From contig CANROX010000004.1 in assembly GCA_947632335.1 (NCBI GenBank), forward strand, positions 17,037 through 81,036: a stretch of DNA of 64,000 nucleotides, read 5' to 3'. Of this stretch, positions 15,432-24,949 are shown piece after piece; position 1 is the first letter of the stretch; each line of letters opens with the position of its first letter. The position numbers were made by a program, and so were the translations under genes. The notes under the pieces were generated by a model, which saw only the letters and a list, made by a program, of their open reading frames with translations, searched no databases and was not told where the DNA came from. The DNA is from an uncultured Clostridia bacterium (GTDB lineage: Bacteria > Bacillota > Clostridia > Oscillospirales > Acutalibacteraceae).

Positions 15432-17279
15432 GTGAGCTTTGATAATAAAAATCAAAAAAGTAATTACAGCAAAAAAGGCAAAAATTCTTACAACAGCAAG
15501 AATAGTTCTGCTAACGGACGAAACGGAAAAAAGCAGTTTAAGAGTGCCAGTAAGCGAAATAGCAGTAAAATAAACAACAAAGGCAAGAAGAGGTCGGAAT
15601 TTGTCTATGAAAACAGACCAAAGCCATCGGTAAAGGTATCCTTTCTCGGGGGACTTAATGAAATAGGAAAAAATATTACACTGTTTGAATGTAATGACGA
15701 AATTATAGTAATTGACTGCGGTATGGCTTTCCCTGACGGAGAAATGTTGGGCGTGGACCTTGTAATTCCAGATTTTTCATACCTTATTCAAAATCAAGAC
15801 AAGGTAAAGGGAATTCTTCTTACCCACGGTCATGAGGATCATATTGGAGGACTTCCATATCTTTTAAAAGATATTTCCGTTCCTATTTACGGTACACCTC
15901 TAACACTGGGCCTTGTGGAAAATAAACTAAAGGAACACTCCCTATTAAAGCAGACGGAGCTTATTACAGTAAGGGCAGGGGAAACCGTAAAAATCGGCTG
16001 TGCTACTGCTGAGTTTATTCATGTCAACCATTCTATTCCCGACGCCATCGGTATTGCACTTCATACTCCGGCAGGTACTATTGTGCATACAGGCGACTTT
16101 AAAATTGACTGTACGCCAATTTCCGGCGGTATGATAGATTTAAGCAGGTTTGCCCGTCTTGGTGATGAGGGGGTCCTTGCTCTTATGACAGACTCAACAA
16201 ATGCTTCAAGAGAGGGTTATACGCCCACTGAACATACGGTGTATGACAGCTTTAAGAGTCTGTTCCAAAAGGCAGAAAAGAAAAGAATTATTATTGCAAC
16301 CTTTGCAAGTAATGTGAACAGGGTGCAGCAGATTATTAATTGTGCAAAAAAGTTTGGCAGAAAGGTAGCTTTCTCCGGCAGAAGTATGATTAATTATATG
16401 AATGTTGCTTCGGAGCTTGGTTATCTGGAAATTCCTGAAAATATTATTATTGATATAGACCAAATTCCACAGTATTCTCCGGAACAGATTGTTTTGGTTA
16501 CAACAGGTTCCCAGGGTGAGCCTATGTCGGCTCTTACAAGAATGGCCTTTTCCGACCACAGAAAAATTACTGTTGGCGCAGGGGACTTTATTATTATTTC
16601 TGCAAATCCAATACCCGGCAACGAAAAGTCAGTTGGCAATGTTGTTGACGAACTTCTTAAAAAGGGCTGTAAGGTTGTATATGAATCAATGTATGAGGTT
16701 CATGTTTCCGGCCATGCCTGTGCGGAGGAGCTTAAAATAGTAATGAGTCTTGTAAAGCCCAAGTACTTTATACCCGTCCACGGTGAGCAAAAGCACCTTA
16801 GGAAGAGTCAGGATATTGCGGTGTCATTGGGCATTGACAAGTCTAACACATTTATTGCAGACATAGGTACAACTCTTGAAATCAACGAAAACTATATGAA
16901 AGAACTTCCAAAAGTACAGGCAGGCAAAGTGTTTGTTGACGGCTTTGGCGTGGGAGATGTGGGAAGTATTGTACTCCGTGACAGAAAGCACCTTGCACAG
17001 GACGGACTTATTATTATAGTTGCCTCCTTAGATGTATATGACGGTCATGTAATTTCCGGACCGGATATTGTGTCAAGGGGTTTTGTGTATGTAAGAGAGA
17101 GCGAAGAACTTATGACCGACATCAAGCGCACGGCTCTTGGTGTTCTTGATGATTGCTGTGACAGGAATGTTCACGAATGGGGCGTAATTAAGAACAAAAT
17201 TAAGGAAGATGTATCAAGGGTTATTTCCGGCAAGACCGGAAGAAGTCCTATGATACTCCCAATCCTTATGGAAGTATAA
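15432..17279 (+). CDS. rnj: Ribonuclease J
   Basis: A metallo-beta-lactamase/beta-CASP ribonuclease with 5'-3' exo- and endonucleolytic activity in mRNA decay and rRNA maturation. The 615-residue protein carries the zinc motif HGHEDH at residues 132-137. Further metal and CASP residues lie in HTGDFK (near 220), DSTNA (near 255) and the HVSGHA segment (near 430). A C-terminal domain ends in GRSPMILPILMEV. The first ~65 residues are a Lys/Asn/Ser-rich tail not needed for the core; the domain proper begins at VKVSFLGG. The start is GTG at 15432 with CGGAGG upstream. This heads a run of seven close genes on the same strand. Only one paralogue is in the window, so J1 versus J2 cannot be decided. 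Confidence 0.94.
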   Translation: MSFDNKNQKSNYSKKGKNSYNSKNSSANGRNGKKQFKSASKRNSSKINNKGKKRSEFVYENRPKPSVKVSFLGGLNEIGKNITLFECNDEIIVIDCGMAFPDGEMLGVDLVIPDFSYLIQNQDKVKGILLTHGHEDHIGGLPYLLKDISVPIYGTPLTLGLVENKLKEHSLLKQTELITVRAGETVKIGCATAEFIHVNHSIPDAIGIALHTPAGTIVHTGDFKIDCTPISGGMIDLSRFARLGDEGVLALMTDSTNASREGYTPTEHTVYDSFKSLFQKAEKKRIIIATFASNVNRVQQIINCAKKFGRKVAFSGRSMINYMNVASELGYLEIPENIIIDIDQIPQYSPEQIVLVTTGSQGEPMSALTRMAFSDHRKITVGAGDFIIISANPIPGNEKSVGNVVDELLKKGCKVVYESMYEVHVSGHACAEELKIVMSLVKPKYFIPVHGEQKHLRKSQDIAVSLGIDKSNTFIADIGTTLEINENYMKELPKVQAGKVFVDGFGVGDVGSIVLRDRKHLAQDGLIIIVASLDVYDGHVISGPDIVSRGFVYVRESEELMTDIKRTALGVLDDCCDRNVHEWGVIKNKIKEDVSRVISGKTGRSPMILPILMEV

Positions 17280-17311
17280 AAATGGTCTGAATCTTGGAAA
17301 GGAGGCACTTT

Positions 17312-19270
17312 ATGAACAAGAAAAACTGGACATTAACACCACTCTACCTTATTTTTGCTGTTCTTATGTTTGGTATGTCCTTTATATCAGTAAGGTATAA
17401 TCCCTACCTTTCCCTTGCAGAATTTTGTGTCTCCGGATTTGCCCTTGCTTTGGTAATAGTGATGAACATCAGGTTCAGCTACTACATAAAGAGAATAGTT
17501 AAACATTCCGTAAGAAGGACAGAAAAGATTGACCATTCATATTTGGAGAATTTTAAGTTTCCGGTTGTAGTTGTGGGTACTCACGATGATGTTGTATGGT
17601 GTAACAGCAGTTTTGTTATTAACCTGTGCAAGGGCAGAGAACCCTATGGCAATAAGGTAAACCATTTCCTGGGTAATCGCAGACTTTCGGACTTTTTGGG
17701 AGATAAGCCTGTAAAGATTAAAATTGGTGAAAAGTTTTATAGAGTATACGGGAATGTTGCCAAAGAGGCAACCTTGCTGTACTACATAGACGATACATAT
17801 TACAAAAATATTGAAATAGAGTTTAACAGCCGAAAAGGCTCTGTGGCCATTGTAGTTTTTGACAATGCAGAGGATTTTGATACAGATTCAGACGGTGAAA
17901 CCCAAAGCGAGTTTCTTATGGCTTTTGAGAAGTGTATTCAAAAATGGGCATCGGACTACAATGCAATGTATTCAAAGCTATCTCAGACAAGGTATATTCT
18001 TGTTTTTGAGGAGAGGGCAATAAAGAAAATTACAGAAGACAAGTTTAAAATTCTTGAAGAAATCAGAAACATTAAGTTTGAGGGCAAATATGCCACAGCC
18101 TCTATTGGCATAGGCAGGGGCAAGGAAAGTCTTAGGGAAAGTGAGTTTTCCGCCAGAAAAGCCCTTGATATGGCTTTGGGCAGAGGCGGTGACCAGGCTG
18201 CCATTGCCGTTAATGATGATTACGAATTTTACGGCGGTGTATCCGGCGGTGTTGAAAAGCACAGTAAGGTTCGTACAAGAACCTTTGCTAACAACATAAA
18301 AACGGAAATTAAGCTTGCAGACAATGTAATAATTATGGGTCATAACTATAGTGACTTTGATTGTATCGGAGCAGCTATAGGTCTTTACAGTACCATATCA
18401 AAGAGCTTTGACAAGGAGGCATATATTGCCTGTAATATACAGACAAGTAATGCGAAAATACTTATTGACAAGGCCCAAAAAAGTGGTTACTCCGATGTTA
18501 TTATCCCACCTGAAGAGGCACTGAAAAAGATAAAGTCAAACACCCTGTTAATAATTGTAGATACGCATATCAGCACATTTATTGAAAGTGTGGAAATATA
18601 TGAAAAGTGCAAAAAGGTTATTATTATTGACCATCATAGAAAAATGGTTGATTTTATTAAGGATGCACTGATTTTCTTCCATGAGCCAACGGCCTCTTCA
18701 GCCTGCGAAATGGTTTCCGAGCTTATAAGCTATATGGGAGACACATATTTAAGCTCCTTTGAGGCAGGGGCTCTGCTTTCGGGTATTATGCTTGATACCA
18801 AGAATTTTATTATGAAAACCGGTTCAAGAACCTTTGAAGCAGCAGCTTATCTTAAACAAAAGGGTGCCGACACGGTTAAGGTTAAAAGAATGTTTTCAGG
18901 GGGTGTTGATGATTATAAAAACAAATCTGAAATCATTTCTAATGCAGAAGTATGGAACTCCTACGCTATAGCTGTTCAAGATAAGGTTGTGCCTAACATA
19001 AGGGTAGTTGCCTCCCAGGCGGCGGATGAACTTATGGGCATAGAAGATGTTAAGGCATCATTTGTCATATTCAGAATTGATGAAGAAACAACGGGTATTT
19101 CAGCAAGAAGCTATGGCAAAACAAATGTTCAAATTATTATGGAAAAGCTGGGTGGTGGCGGTCATCTTTCAATGGCAGCCTGTCAGCTTAAAAAAATTAA
19201 TGTTAAGGAAGCAGAGGAATTGCTCCTTTCTACCATAAAAAAACTTAAACAGGAAGGTAAAATTCGATGA
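17312..19270 (+). CDS. gdpP: Cyclic-di-AMP phosphodiesterase GdpP
   Basis: Membrane-bound DHH/DHHA1 phosphodiesterase that hydrolyses c-di-AMP to pApA and so affects cell wall and potassium homeostasis. The 652-residue protein has two N-terminal membrane helices (about 8-28 and 33-53), a PAS-like domain (about 80-150) and a degenerate GGDEF domain (about 170-300, no GGDEF signature). A DHH domain follows, with [12 protein letters not shown] (near 345) and Asp440-His441-His442, and then a DHHA1 domain whose [10 protein letters not shown] motif lies near 620. The ATG at 17312 has AAAGGAGGC upstream; an earlier in-frame TTG includes that ribosome site. It overlaps rplI by four bases. The gdpP-rplI-dnaB order is widely conserved in Firmicutes. 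Confidence 0.95.
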   Translation: MNKKNWTLTPLYLIFAVLMFGMSFISVRYNPYLSLAEFCVSGFALALVIVMNIRFSYYIKRIVKHSVRRTEKIDHSYLENFKFPVVVVGTHDDVVWCNSSFVINLCKGREPYGNKVNHFLGNRRLSDFLGDKPVKIKIGEKFYRVYGNVAKEATLLYYIDDTYYKNIEIEFNSRKGSVAIVVFDNAEDFDTDSDGETQSEFLMAFEKCIQKWASDYNAMYSKLSQTRYILVFEERAIKKITEDKFKILEEIRNIKFEGKYATASIGIGRGKESLRESEFSARKALDMALGRGGDQAAIAVNDDYEFYGGVSGGVEKHSKVRTRTFANNIKTEIKLADNVIIMGHNYSDFDCIGAAIGLYSTISKSFDKEAYIACNIQTSNAKILIDKAQKSGYSDVIIPPEEALKKIKSNTLLIIVDTHISTFIESVEIYEKCKKVIIIDHHRKMVDFIKDALIFFHEPTASSACEMVSELISYMGDTYLSSFEAGALLSGIMLDTKNFIMKTGSRTFEAAAYLKQKGADTVKVKRMFSGGVDDYKNKSEIISNAEVWNSYAIAVQDKVVPNIRVVASQAADELMGIEDVKASFVIFRIDEETTGISARSYGKTNVQIIMEKLGGGGHLSMAACQLKKINVKEAEELLLSTIKKLKQEGKIR

Positions 19271-19713
19271 AAGTAATTTTAAAACAAGATGTAAAGGGTT
19301 TGGGAAAAAAGGGTCAGCTTGCAGAGGCATCTGACGGTTATGCCCGCAATTTTCTTTTCCCTAAGGGTTTAGCTGCCCCTGCAGATAATAAGGCTATGAA
19401 TGAGCTGAAAAATGCAGAAAGCTCGAAGCAGTTTAAAATTGATACTCAGATTAAACAGGCAAACGGTTATAAGGAAAAACTTGAGGGTACGGTTTTTAAA
19501 ATGACTGCAAAGGCAGGTTCAAACGGCAGACTTTTTGGTTCGGTTACAGCCAAGGAGGTTGCCCAGGAAATAAAAAAACAGTACAACATTGTTGTGGATA
19601 AGAGAAAGGTTACTCTTGCTACAGAAATCAAGGCTTTTGGTACATATAACGCTGTTGTAAAGCTATATAACGGCATTAGCGCAAACATTAAGATACAGGT
19701 TTCTGAAGCATAA
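19267..19713 (+). CDS. rplI: 50S ribosomal protein L9
   Basis: L9 binds 23S rRNA at the base of the L1 stalk and extends away from the ribosome. The 148-residue protein starts with the L9 signature [17 protein letters not shown]. It has the N-terminal globular domain, a long connecting helix (about 40-75) and the C-terminal domain. The length is normal. Its ATG overlaps the gdpP stop as ATGA, indicating translational coupling. The dnaB start is nine bases after its stop. Confidence 0.97.
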   Translation: MKVILKQDVKGLGKKGQLAEASDGYARNFLFPKGLAAPADNKAMNELKNAESSKQFKIDTQIKQANGYKEKLEGTVFKMTAKAGSNGRLFGSVTAKEVAQEIKKQYNIVVDKRKVTLATEIKAFGTYNAVVKLYNGISANIKIQVSEA

Positions 19714-19722
19714 GGTGTTATT

Positions 19723-21090
19723 ATGGCAGACTTTGGTTTAACAGGTTCTGTAGACAGTATGAATTTACCATATAGCCCTGAGGCAGAGCAGTCTGTTTTA
19801 GGTGCTATTATTATGGAACCCAACTGTCTTAACAGAGTAATGGAGCTTATTCCAAGTCCTGATTATTTTTATATATTGACCCATAAGGTTATTTACGGTA
19901 AAATGCTGAGTCTGTATACAGAGTCCAGACCTATTGACCCTATAACTCTTATTGAGGCTTTAAAGGCTGAAAGGGATTTTGACGATGCTACCGGCAAGAC
20001 ATATATTTATGACCTTGTCAATGCCTGTCCTTCCATTTCAAATGTGGAAGAACACGCAAAGCTCGTTAGGGACAGGTACAGCGTCAGACAGCTTATTACA
20101 GCCTCAAGGGATATTATTGAAACAGCCAATTCCGGCGAGGTTGAGCCGGACAGACTTATTGACTCTGCGGAGCAGAAAATTTTTGACATCAGGCAGGGCA
20201 AATCTGTTGACGGACTTGAAAAGATAGACAAAATAATTTATCAAACCTTTGAACGGCTTGATAAACTTAATAGAGATGACGAGGAGTTTAAGCCTACATC
20301 AACGGGCATTTCCGATTTGGATAGGGTTATTACCGGTCTTAACCGCTCTGACCTTATTCTTTTAGCTGCCCGTCCCGGTATGGGTAAAACCTCATTTGCA
20401 CTTAATATAGCCAGAAGTGTTGCAGTACAGGGAAAAAAGAGAGTTGCTTTCTTTTCTTTGGAAATGACTAAAGAGCAGTTGGCGTCCAGACTTCTTTCTG
20501 TAGAGGCTATGGTTGGCGGTGTAAAACTGCGTACAGGTAAAATGTCAGAAGAAGAATGGACCAGAATTATATCCGCCAGTGATGTACTTGCAAAGACGGA
20601 GATTTATCTGGACGAAACTTCAAATATTACTGTGCCGGAAATGAAAGCAAAGCTGAGAAGACTGAAAAATGTAGATTTAGTCGTTATTGACTACTTGCAG
20701 CTTATGAGTTCGGCAAAGGCGATTAATAACAGAGTTAATGAAATTGGAGAGATAACCCGAAATCTAAAGATTATGGCAAAGGACCTTAATGTTCCTGTGC
20801 TTTGCCTTTCACAGCTTTCCCGTGCAAGTGAACAGCGTCCGGACCATAAACCAATGCTTTCAGACCTTAGGGATTCCGGTTCAATCGAGCAGGACGCCGA
20901 TATAGTCCTTTTCCTATACAGAGAGGGATATTATGCAGGAAAAAATGGGGAAGAGGCAGGAGCAAATGTAGACCTTAATTCTGCCGAATGTATGGTTGCA
21001 AAAAACCGACATGGAGAAACCAATGTAGTAAAACTCCATTGGCAGGGTGAGTTTATGCGCTTTACATCATTAGAACATAATTATGATTAA
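19723..21090 (+). CDS. dnaB: Replicative DNA helicase
   Basis: Hexameric helicase that unwinds DNA at the fork (called dnaC in Bacillus subtilis). The 455-residue protein has the N-terminal primase-interacting domain (about 15-115, beginning PYSPEAEQSVLGAI), a linker, and a RecA-type motor. Walker A is RPGMGKTS at residues 217-224, and Walker B/VIDYLQLM lies near 325. The LRDSGSIEQDAD segment near 385 and the arginine finger region follow. No intein is present. It overlaps tilS by eight bases. Confidence 0.97.
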   Translation: MADFGLTGSVDSMNLPYSPEAEQSVLGAIIMEPNCLNRVMELIPSPDYFYILTHKVIYGKMLSLYTESRPIDPITLIEALKAERDFDDATGKTYIYDLVNACPSISNVEEHAKLVRDRYSVRQLITASRDIIETANSGEVEPDRLIDSAEQKIFDIRQGKSVDGLEKIDKIIYQTFERLDKLNRDDEEFKPTSTGISDLDRVITGLNRSDLILLAARPGMGKTSFALNIARSVAVQGKKRVAFFSLEMTKEQLASRLLSVEAMVGGVKLRTGKMSEEEWTRIISASDVLAKTEIYLDETSNITVPEMKAKLRRLKNVDLVVIDYLQLMSSAKAINNRVNEIGEITRNLKIMAKDLNVPVLCLSQLSRASEQRPDHKPMLSDLRDSGSIEQDADIVLFLYREGYYAGKNGEEAGANVDLNSAECMVAKNRHGETNVVKLHWQGEFMRFTSLEHNYD

Positions 21091-22414
21091 TCTTATTGAA
21101 AAAACAATAGAACAATATGATATGCTGAAATACGGAGATACTGTTATAGTTGCACTTTCCGGTGGGGCGGATTCAGTCTGCCTGCTTCATAATTTTAGCG
21201 AAATCAGGGAAAAATATAATATAAAACTTATGGCGTGCCATGTGAATCATCATTTGCGTGGTGAAGAGTCCCACAAGGATATGGAGTTTTGCAGAGAGCT
21301 TTGCAGACAGAATGATATTGAAATTTTTATTAAAGAAGCAGATGTTGACGCCCTCTCAAAACAGCAGAAACTTAGTCATGAGGAATGTGGCAGAAATGTT
21401 AGATATGAGTTTTTTAATTCTTTAGCAGAAAAATATAATGCTAAGATAGCCACAGCCCATAATGCAGACGATAACGCAGAAACAGTTATATACAATCTTA
21501 CAAGGGGAGCGTCCCTAAAAGGACTTTCAGGCATACCGAGGGTAAGGGGAAATATTATAAGGCCTCTCATAAACTGCACAAGACAGGAGATAGAGGAGTA
21601 CTGCAAAAGCTATGGACTGATTTTTGTAACAGACAGCACAAACCTTACAGATGAATACACAAGGAATAAAATTCGGCACAGAGTTATGCCTGTTCTAAGG
21701 GAAATTAATCCATCTGTAGAGCATACTGTTTTGCAGATGAACAGTACACTTAGTGAAATTTCCGATTATCTTGAAAAAAATGCCCTCCTCCTGCTAAAGA
21801 TAGCAGGAAACAGGGACGGTTATTTTACAAGTAAGCTGAATGAGGCAAATCCTGTAATTCTAAGACAGGCTGTTGCCCGTCTATTTGCCCAAAACGGTTT
21901 TAATTCCTATTCAAGAAAGCATATTGACGAGGTATTAAGCATAATAAAAAATGGTGGAAAGGTAAATCTTAAAAATAATCTTGTTGCTGTAAACAAGCAG
22001 GGACTTTTTAGAATTGTAAAGCCTGAAAATAATGATTTTTTTTCCACAGAGGTTGAGGAAAACGGCTCTTATAAGTACAAAAACAGGGTCATAACTTTTG
22101 AAAATGTGAAAATTAGAAGAAATTTTAAGGAATACACTTCCATAAATTACATTAGTAGTGATATAATATGCCCAAGGCTAACCCTTAGAAACAGACTGGC
22201 AGGGGATACAATCCGTCTGAAAAACAGGGGCGTTACAAAAAGCCTTAAAAAGCTGATGAATGAAAAGAAAATTCCGGAGGAAAAAAGGGACGAACTTCTT
22301 GTCCTCGCCTTAGATAACCAGGTTTTTTGGGTAGAGGGCATTGGAATTTCCGAAAAAGCATCAGTAAAAGAAACTGATAAAACCTGTATAAAAATTACAT
22401 TTACAGATTTATAA
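21083..22414 (+). CDS. tilS: tRNA(Ile)-lysidine synthase
   Basis: Converts C34 of tRNA-Ile(CAU) to lysidine so that it reads AUA; an essential PP-loop ATPase. The 443-residue protein has the PP-loop SGGADS at residues 26-31 and the HVNHHLRGEES segment near 55. The central substrate-binding domain has NKIRHRVMP near 193. The C-terminal TilS domain (about 345-440) includes the RNRLAGDTIRLKNRGVTKSL pattern. Start codon and ribosome site lie inside the 3' end of dnaB. The tilS-hpt-ftsH order is the classic Firmicutes arrangement. Confidence 0.95.
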   Translation: MINLIEKTIEQYDMLKYGDTVIVALSGGADSVCLLHNFSEIREKYNIKLMACHVNHHLRGEESHKDMEFCRELCRQNDIEIFIKEADVDALSKQQKLSHEECGRNVRYEFFNSLAEKYNAKIATAHNADDNAETVIYNLTRGASLKGLSGIPRVRGNIIRPLINCTRQEIEEYCKSYGLIFVTDSTNLTDEYTRNKIRHRVMPVLREINPSVEHTVLQMNSTLSEISDYLEKNALLLLKIAGNRDGYFTSKLNEANPVILRQAVARLFAQNGFNSYSRKHIDEVLSIIKNGGKVNLKNNLVAVNKQGLFRIVKPENNDFFSTEVEENGSYKYKNRVITFENVKIRRNFKEYTSINYISSDIICPRLTLRNRLAGDTIRLKNRGVTKSLKKLMNEKKIPEEKRDELLVLALDNQVFWVEGIGISEKASVKETDKTCIKITFTDL

Positions 22415-22433
22415 TAGAGGAATACTTTTTATA

Positions 22434-22979
22434 ATGAATAAAGATATTAAACAAATTATTCTTACTTCAGAAGAAATAACCCGTATCACCATGGATATTG
22501 CAGGCAAAATTAACAAAGACTATATTGGTAAAAACCTGGTACTTGTTGGACTGCTTAAAGGCAGTATCTGTTTTATGGCGGAGCTTATGAAGTATATAGA
22601 AGTACCCTGTAAAATAGACTTTTTGGCGGTTTCTTCCTATGAGGACGGAACAGTCAGTACAGGGAGGGTAAATGTTTTAAAGGATATGTCTATGCCTGCT
22701 GAAAATATGGATATTCTTATTGTTGAGGATATTATTGACAGCGGAAATACCCTTTCCTTTATTGTGGACCTGCTGAAAGCAAAGAAATGCTCATCAGTGG
22801 AAATTGCAACACTCCTTGATAAACCCTCCAAAAGACAGAAACAAGTTTCTGTAAAATACATCGGAAAAGAGATTGAGGACCTTTTTGTTGTAGGTTTTGG
22901 TCTTGATTACGCTCAGTATTACAGAAATTTGCCATACATAGGTGTTTTAAAAGAATCTGTTTATTCAGAACAAAAATAG
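22434..22979 (+). CDS. hpt: Hypoxanthine phosphoribosyltransferase
   Basis: Purine salvage enzyme converting hypoxanthine (and usually guanine) plus PRPP to IMP/GMP. The 181-residue protein has the PRPP-binding signature [11 protein letters not shown] (near residue 98), the [10 protein letters not shown] segment with its flexible loop [11 protein letters not shown] (near 70), and the C-terminal [18 protein letters not shown] pattern. A normal-length family member. It sits 19 bases after tilS and 20 before ftsH, as in Bacillus, where HprT and TilS are reported to act together on ftsH expression. Confidence 0.95.
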   Translation: MNKDIKQIILTSEEITRITMDIAGKINKDYIGKNLVLVGLLKGSICFMAELMKYIEVPCKIDFLAVSSYEDGTVSTGRVNVLKDMSMPAENMDILIVEDIIDSGNTLSFIVDLLKAKKCSSVEIATLLDKPSKRQKQVSVKYIGKEIEDLFVVGFGLDYAQYYRNLPYIGVLKESVYSEQK

Positions 22980-22999
22980 AAAGAGATAAGGAGAATTAT

Positions 23000-24874
23000 A
23001 TGAAAAACAAAGGTAATTTAAAAAAATTACTTTACATCGCTATTCCTGTTCTTGTTCTCATTGGACTGCTTTATATGTTCAGTACAAGTTCAGCGTCGGA
23101 CAACACATATAGTGATGTAATTTACCAGTTCCAGAATCAGAATGTTAAGAGTTTTACTGTCAACGACGGAACCGGTGAAATAAAGATGAACCTTATTAAA
23201 AAAGTTGACAAGAAATCCACTATGACATACAAACTTGCTTCAACACAGCTTTTTATTGATAAGGTTGACCAGTACATTGATGAATATAATAAGGATAATC
23301 CTAATAAGCCTATGGAGTACGATATTGCAAGGGCCGCGGATAATTCCCTGCTTATGAATATACTTCCGACAGTTATTATAATGATAATCCTTATAGTAGT
23401 ATGGGTGCTTGTATTCCGAAAAATGGGGGGTATGGGCAACAAGGAAATGCAGTTTGGCAAGGCCAAATTTAAGAATGAAAACGACGAGAAACGCAAAACC
23501 ACATTTGATGATGTTGCCGGCGCAGATGAAGAAAAGGAAGAGCTTGAGGAGATTGTTGAATTTTTGAAAAATCCCGGAAAGTTCAGCGCATTGGGAGCAA
23601 GAATACCAAAGGGTGTGCTTTTGGTGGGCCCTCCGGGTACAGGTAAAACTCTTCTTGCAAGGGCTGTTTCAGGGGAAGCAGGAGTTCCTTTCTTCTCAAT
23701 TTCAGGTTCTGACTTTGTAGAAATGTTTGTTGGCGTAGGTGCATCCAGAGTTAGAGACCTGTTTCAGACAGCCAAGAAAAATTCACCTTGTATTATTTTC
23801 ATAGATGAAATTGACGCCGTAGGCAGACAGAGAGGTACAGGTCTTGGTGGCGGTCATGACGAGAGAGAGCAGACCCTTAACCAGCTCCTTGTTGAAATGG
23901 ACGGCTTTGGAGCAAACGACGGTGTTATCCTTATAGCGGCAACGAACAGGCCTGATGTTCTTGACCCGGCACTTATGCGTCCCGGCCGTTTTGACAGACA
24001 GGTTGTTGTATCTTATCCTGATATTGCCGGCCGTGAAGCGATATTAAAGGTTCATGCAAGGCAAAAGCCTTTGGCTCCCGATGTAAATCTTAAAAATATA
24101 GCAAAAACTACAGCAGGATTTACAGGCGCCGACCTTGAAAACCTGCTTAACGAGGCTGCACTTCTTGCCGCCAGAAAGAACCTGAAGGCAATTACCATGG
24201 AGCAAATCCAGGAAGCAACAATCAAGGTTGTTGTAGGCGCTGAAAAGAAGTCAAAGGTTATGTCCGAAAAGGAAAAGAAACTTACGGCCTATCACGAGGC
24301 AGGTCATGCTATTGCTTTCCACGAATGTGATACGCAGGACCCGGTACACGAAATCTCCATTATTCCAAGGGGTATGGCAGGAGGTTATACAATGCCCTTG
24401 CCCTCTGAGGATAAATCTTACAACAGCAAAAATGAAATGCTTGAGGATATTGTTGTTTGCCTTGGCGGCAGAGTTGCAGAGGCTCTCATTATGGGAGATA
24501 TTTCAACAGGCGCAAGTAATGATATTGAAAAGGCCACAAATACTGCCAAGAAAATGGTTACTAAGTACGGTATGAGCGACAAATTAGGTCCGATACTGTA
24601 TGGCAGCGGTAACCAGGAAGTATTTATCGGCAGAGATATGGGACAGGTTAAGGATTATTCCGAAAAAACCGCCTCTGCCATTGATGATGAAGTTTATAAT
24701 ATTATTACAGACGCTTATAAACGGACAGAGAAAATTCTCAAGGAAAATATGGATAAACTGCATGAGATTGCAAAGTATCTTATGAAGTATGAGAAAATGT
24801 CAGGGGACGACTTTAACGCCGTAATGGATGGTACATTTGTGTACCCGAATGAAGAGGAAGAAACAGAGGAATAA
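23000..24874 (+). CDS. ftsH: ATP-dependent zinc metalloprotease FtsH
   Basis: Membrane-anchored AAA+ protease that degrades misfolded membrane proteins and regulators. The 624-residue protein has two membrane segments (about 8-26 and 112-134) flanking an extracytoplasmic domain. The AAA motor has Walker A GPPGTGKT (210-217), Walker [10 protein letters not shown] (near 270) and the SRH region (near 320). The zinc protease domain has HEAGH at 432-436 and the third ligand Asp near 508. An acidic C-terminal tail is normal for the family. It ends the rnj-ftsH run at a hairpin at 24896. Confidence 0.97.
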   Translation: MKNKGNLKKLLYIAIPVLVLIGLLYMFSTSSASDNTYSDVIYQFQNQNVKSFTVNDGTGEIKMNLIKKVDKKSTMTYKLASTQLFIDKVDQYIDEYNKDNPNKPMEYDIARAADNSLLMNILPTVIIMIILIVVWVLVFRKMGGMGNKEMQFGKAKFKNENDEKRKTTFDDVAGADEEKEELEEIVEFLKNPGKFSALGARIPKGVLLVGPPGTGKTLLARAVSGEAGVPFFSISGSDFVEMFVGVGASRVRDLFQTAKKNSPCIIFIDEIDAVGRQRGTGLGGGHDEREQTLNQLLVEMDGFGANDGVILIAATNRPDVLDPALMRPGRFDRQVVVSYPDIAGREAILKVHARQKPLAPDVNLKNIAKTTAGFTGADLENLLNEAALLAARKNLKAITMEQIQEATIKVVVGAEKKSKVMSEKEKKLTAYHEAGHAIAFHECDTQDPVHEISIIPRGMAGGYTMPLPSEDKSYNSKNEMLEDIVVCLGGRVAEALIMGDISTGASNDIEKATNTAKKMVTKYGMSDKLGPILYGSGNQEVFIGRDMGQVKDYSEKTASAIDDEVYNIITDAYKRTEKILKENMDKLHEIAKYLMKYEKMSGDDFNAVMDGTFVYPNEEEETEE

Positions 24875-24895
24875 TTCTGTAATAGAAAAATTATG

Positions 24896-24921
24896 GAGGC
24901 AGGTTTATCCTGCCTCTGTTT
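24896..24921 (+). terminator. Hairpin after ftsH
   Basis: 8-bp GC-rich stem (24896-24903 with 24909-24916), loop TTTAT, tail TGTTTAA. The T-run is short, so partial read-through into uvrA is plausible. Confidence 0.6.
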
Positions 24922-24949
24922 AACTTAAAAAAACAAGAATGAGGATTTT

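Noticed and set aside
24875..24949. LexA/SOS operator before uvrA
   Set aside because: No GAAC-N4-GTTC or similar palindrome is present; the only repeat is the terminator-like hairpin.
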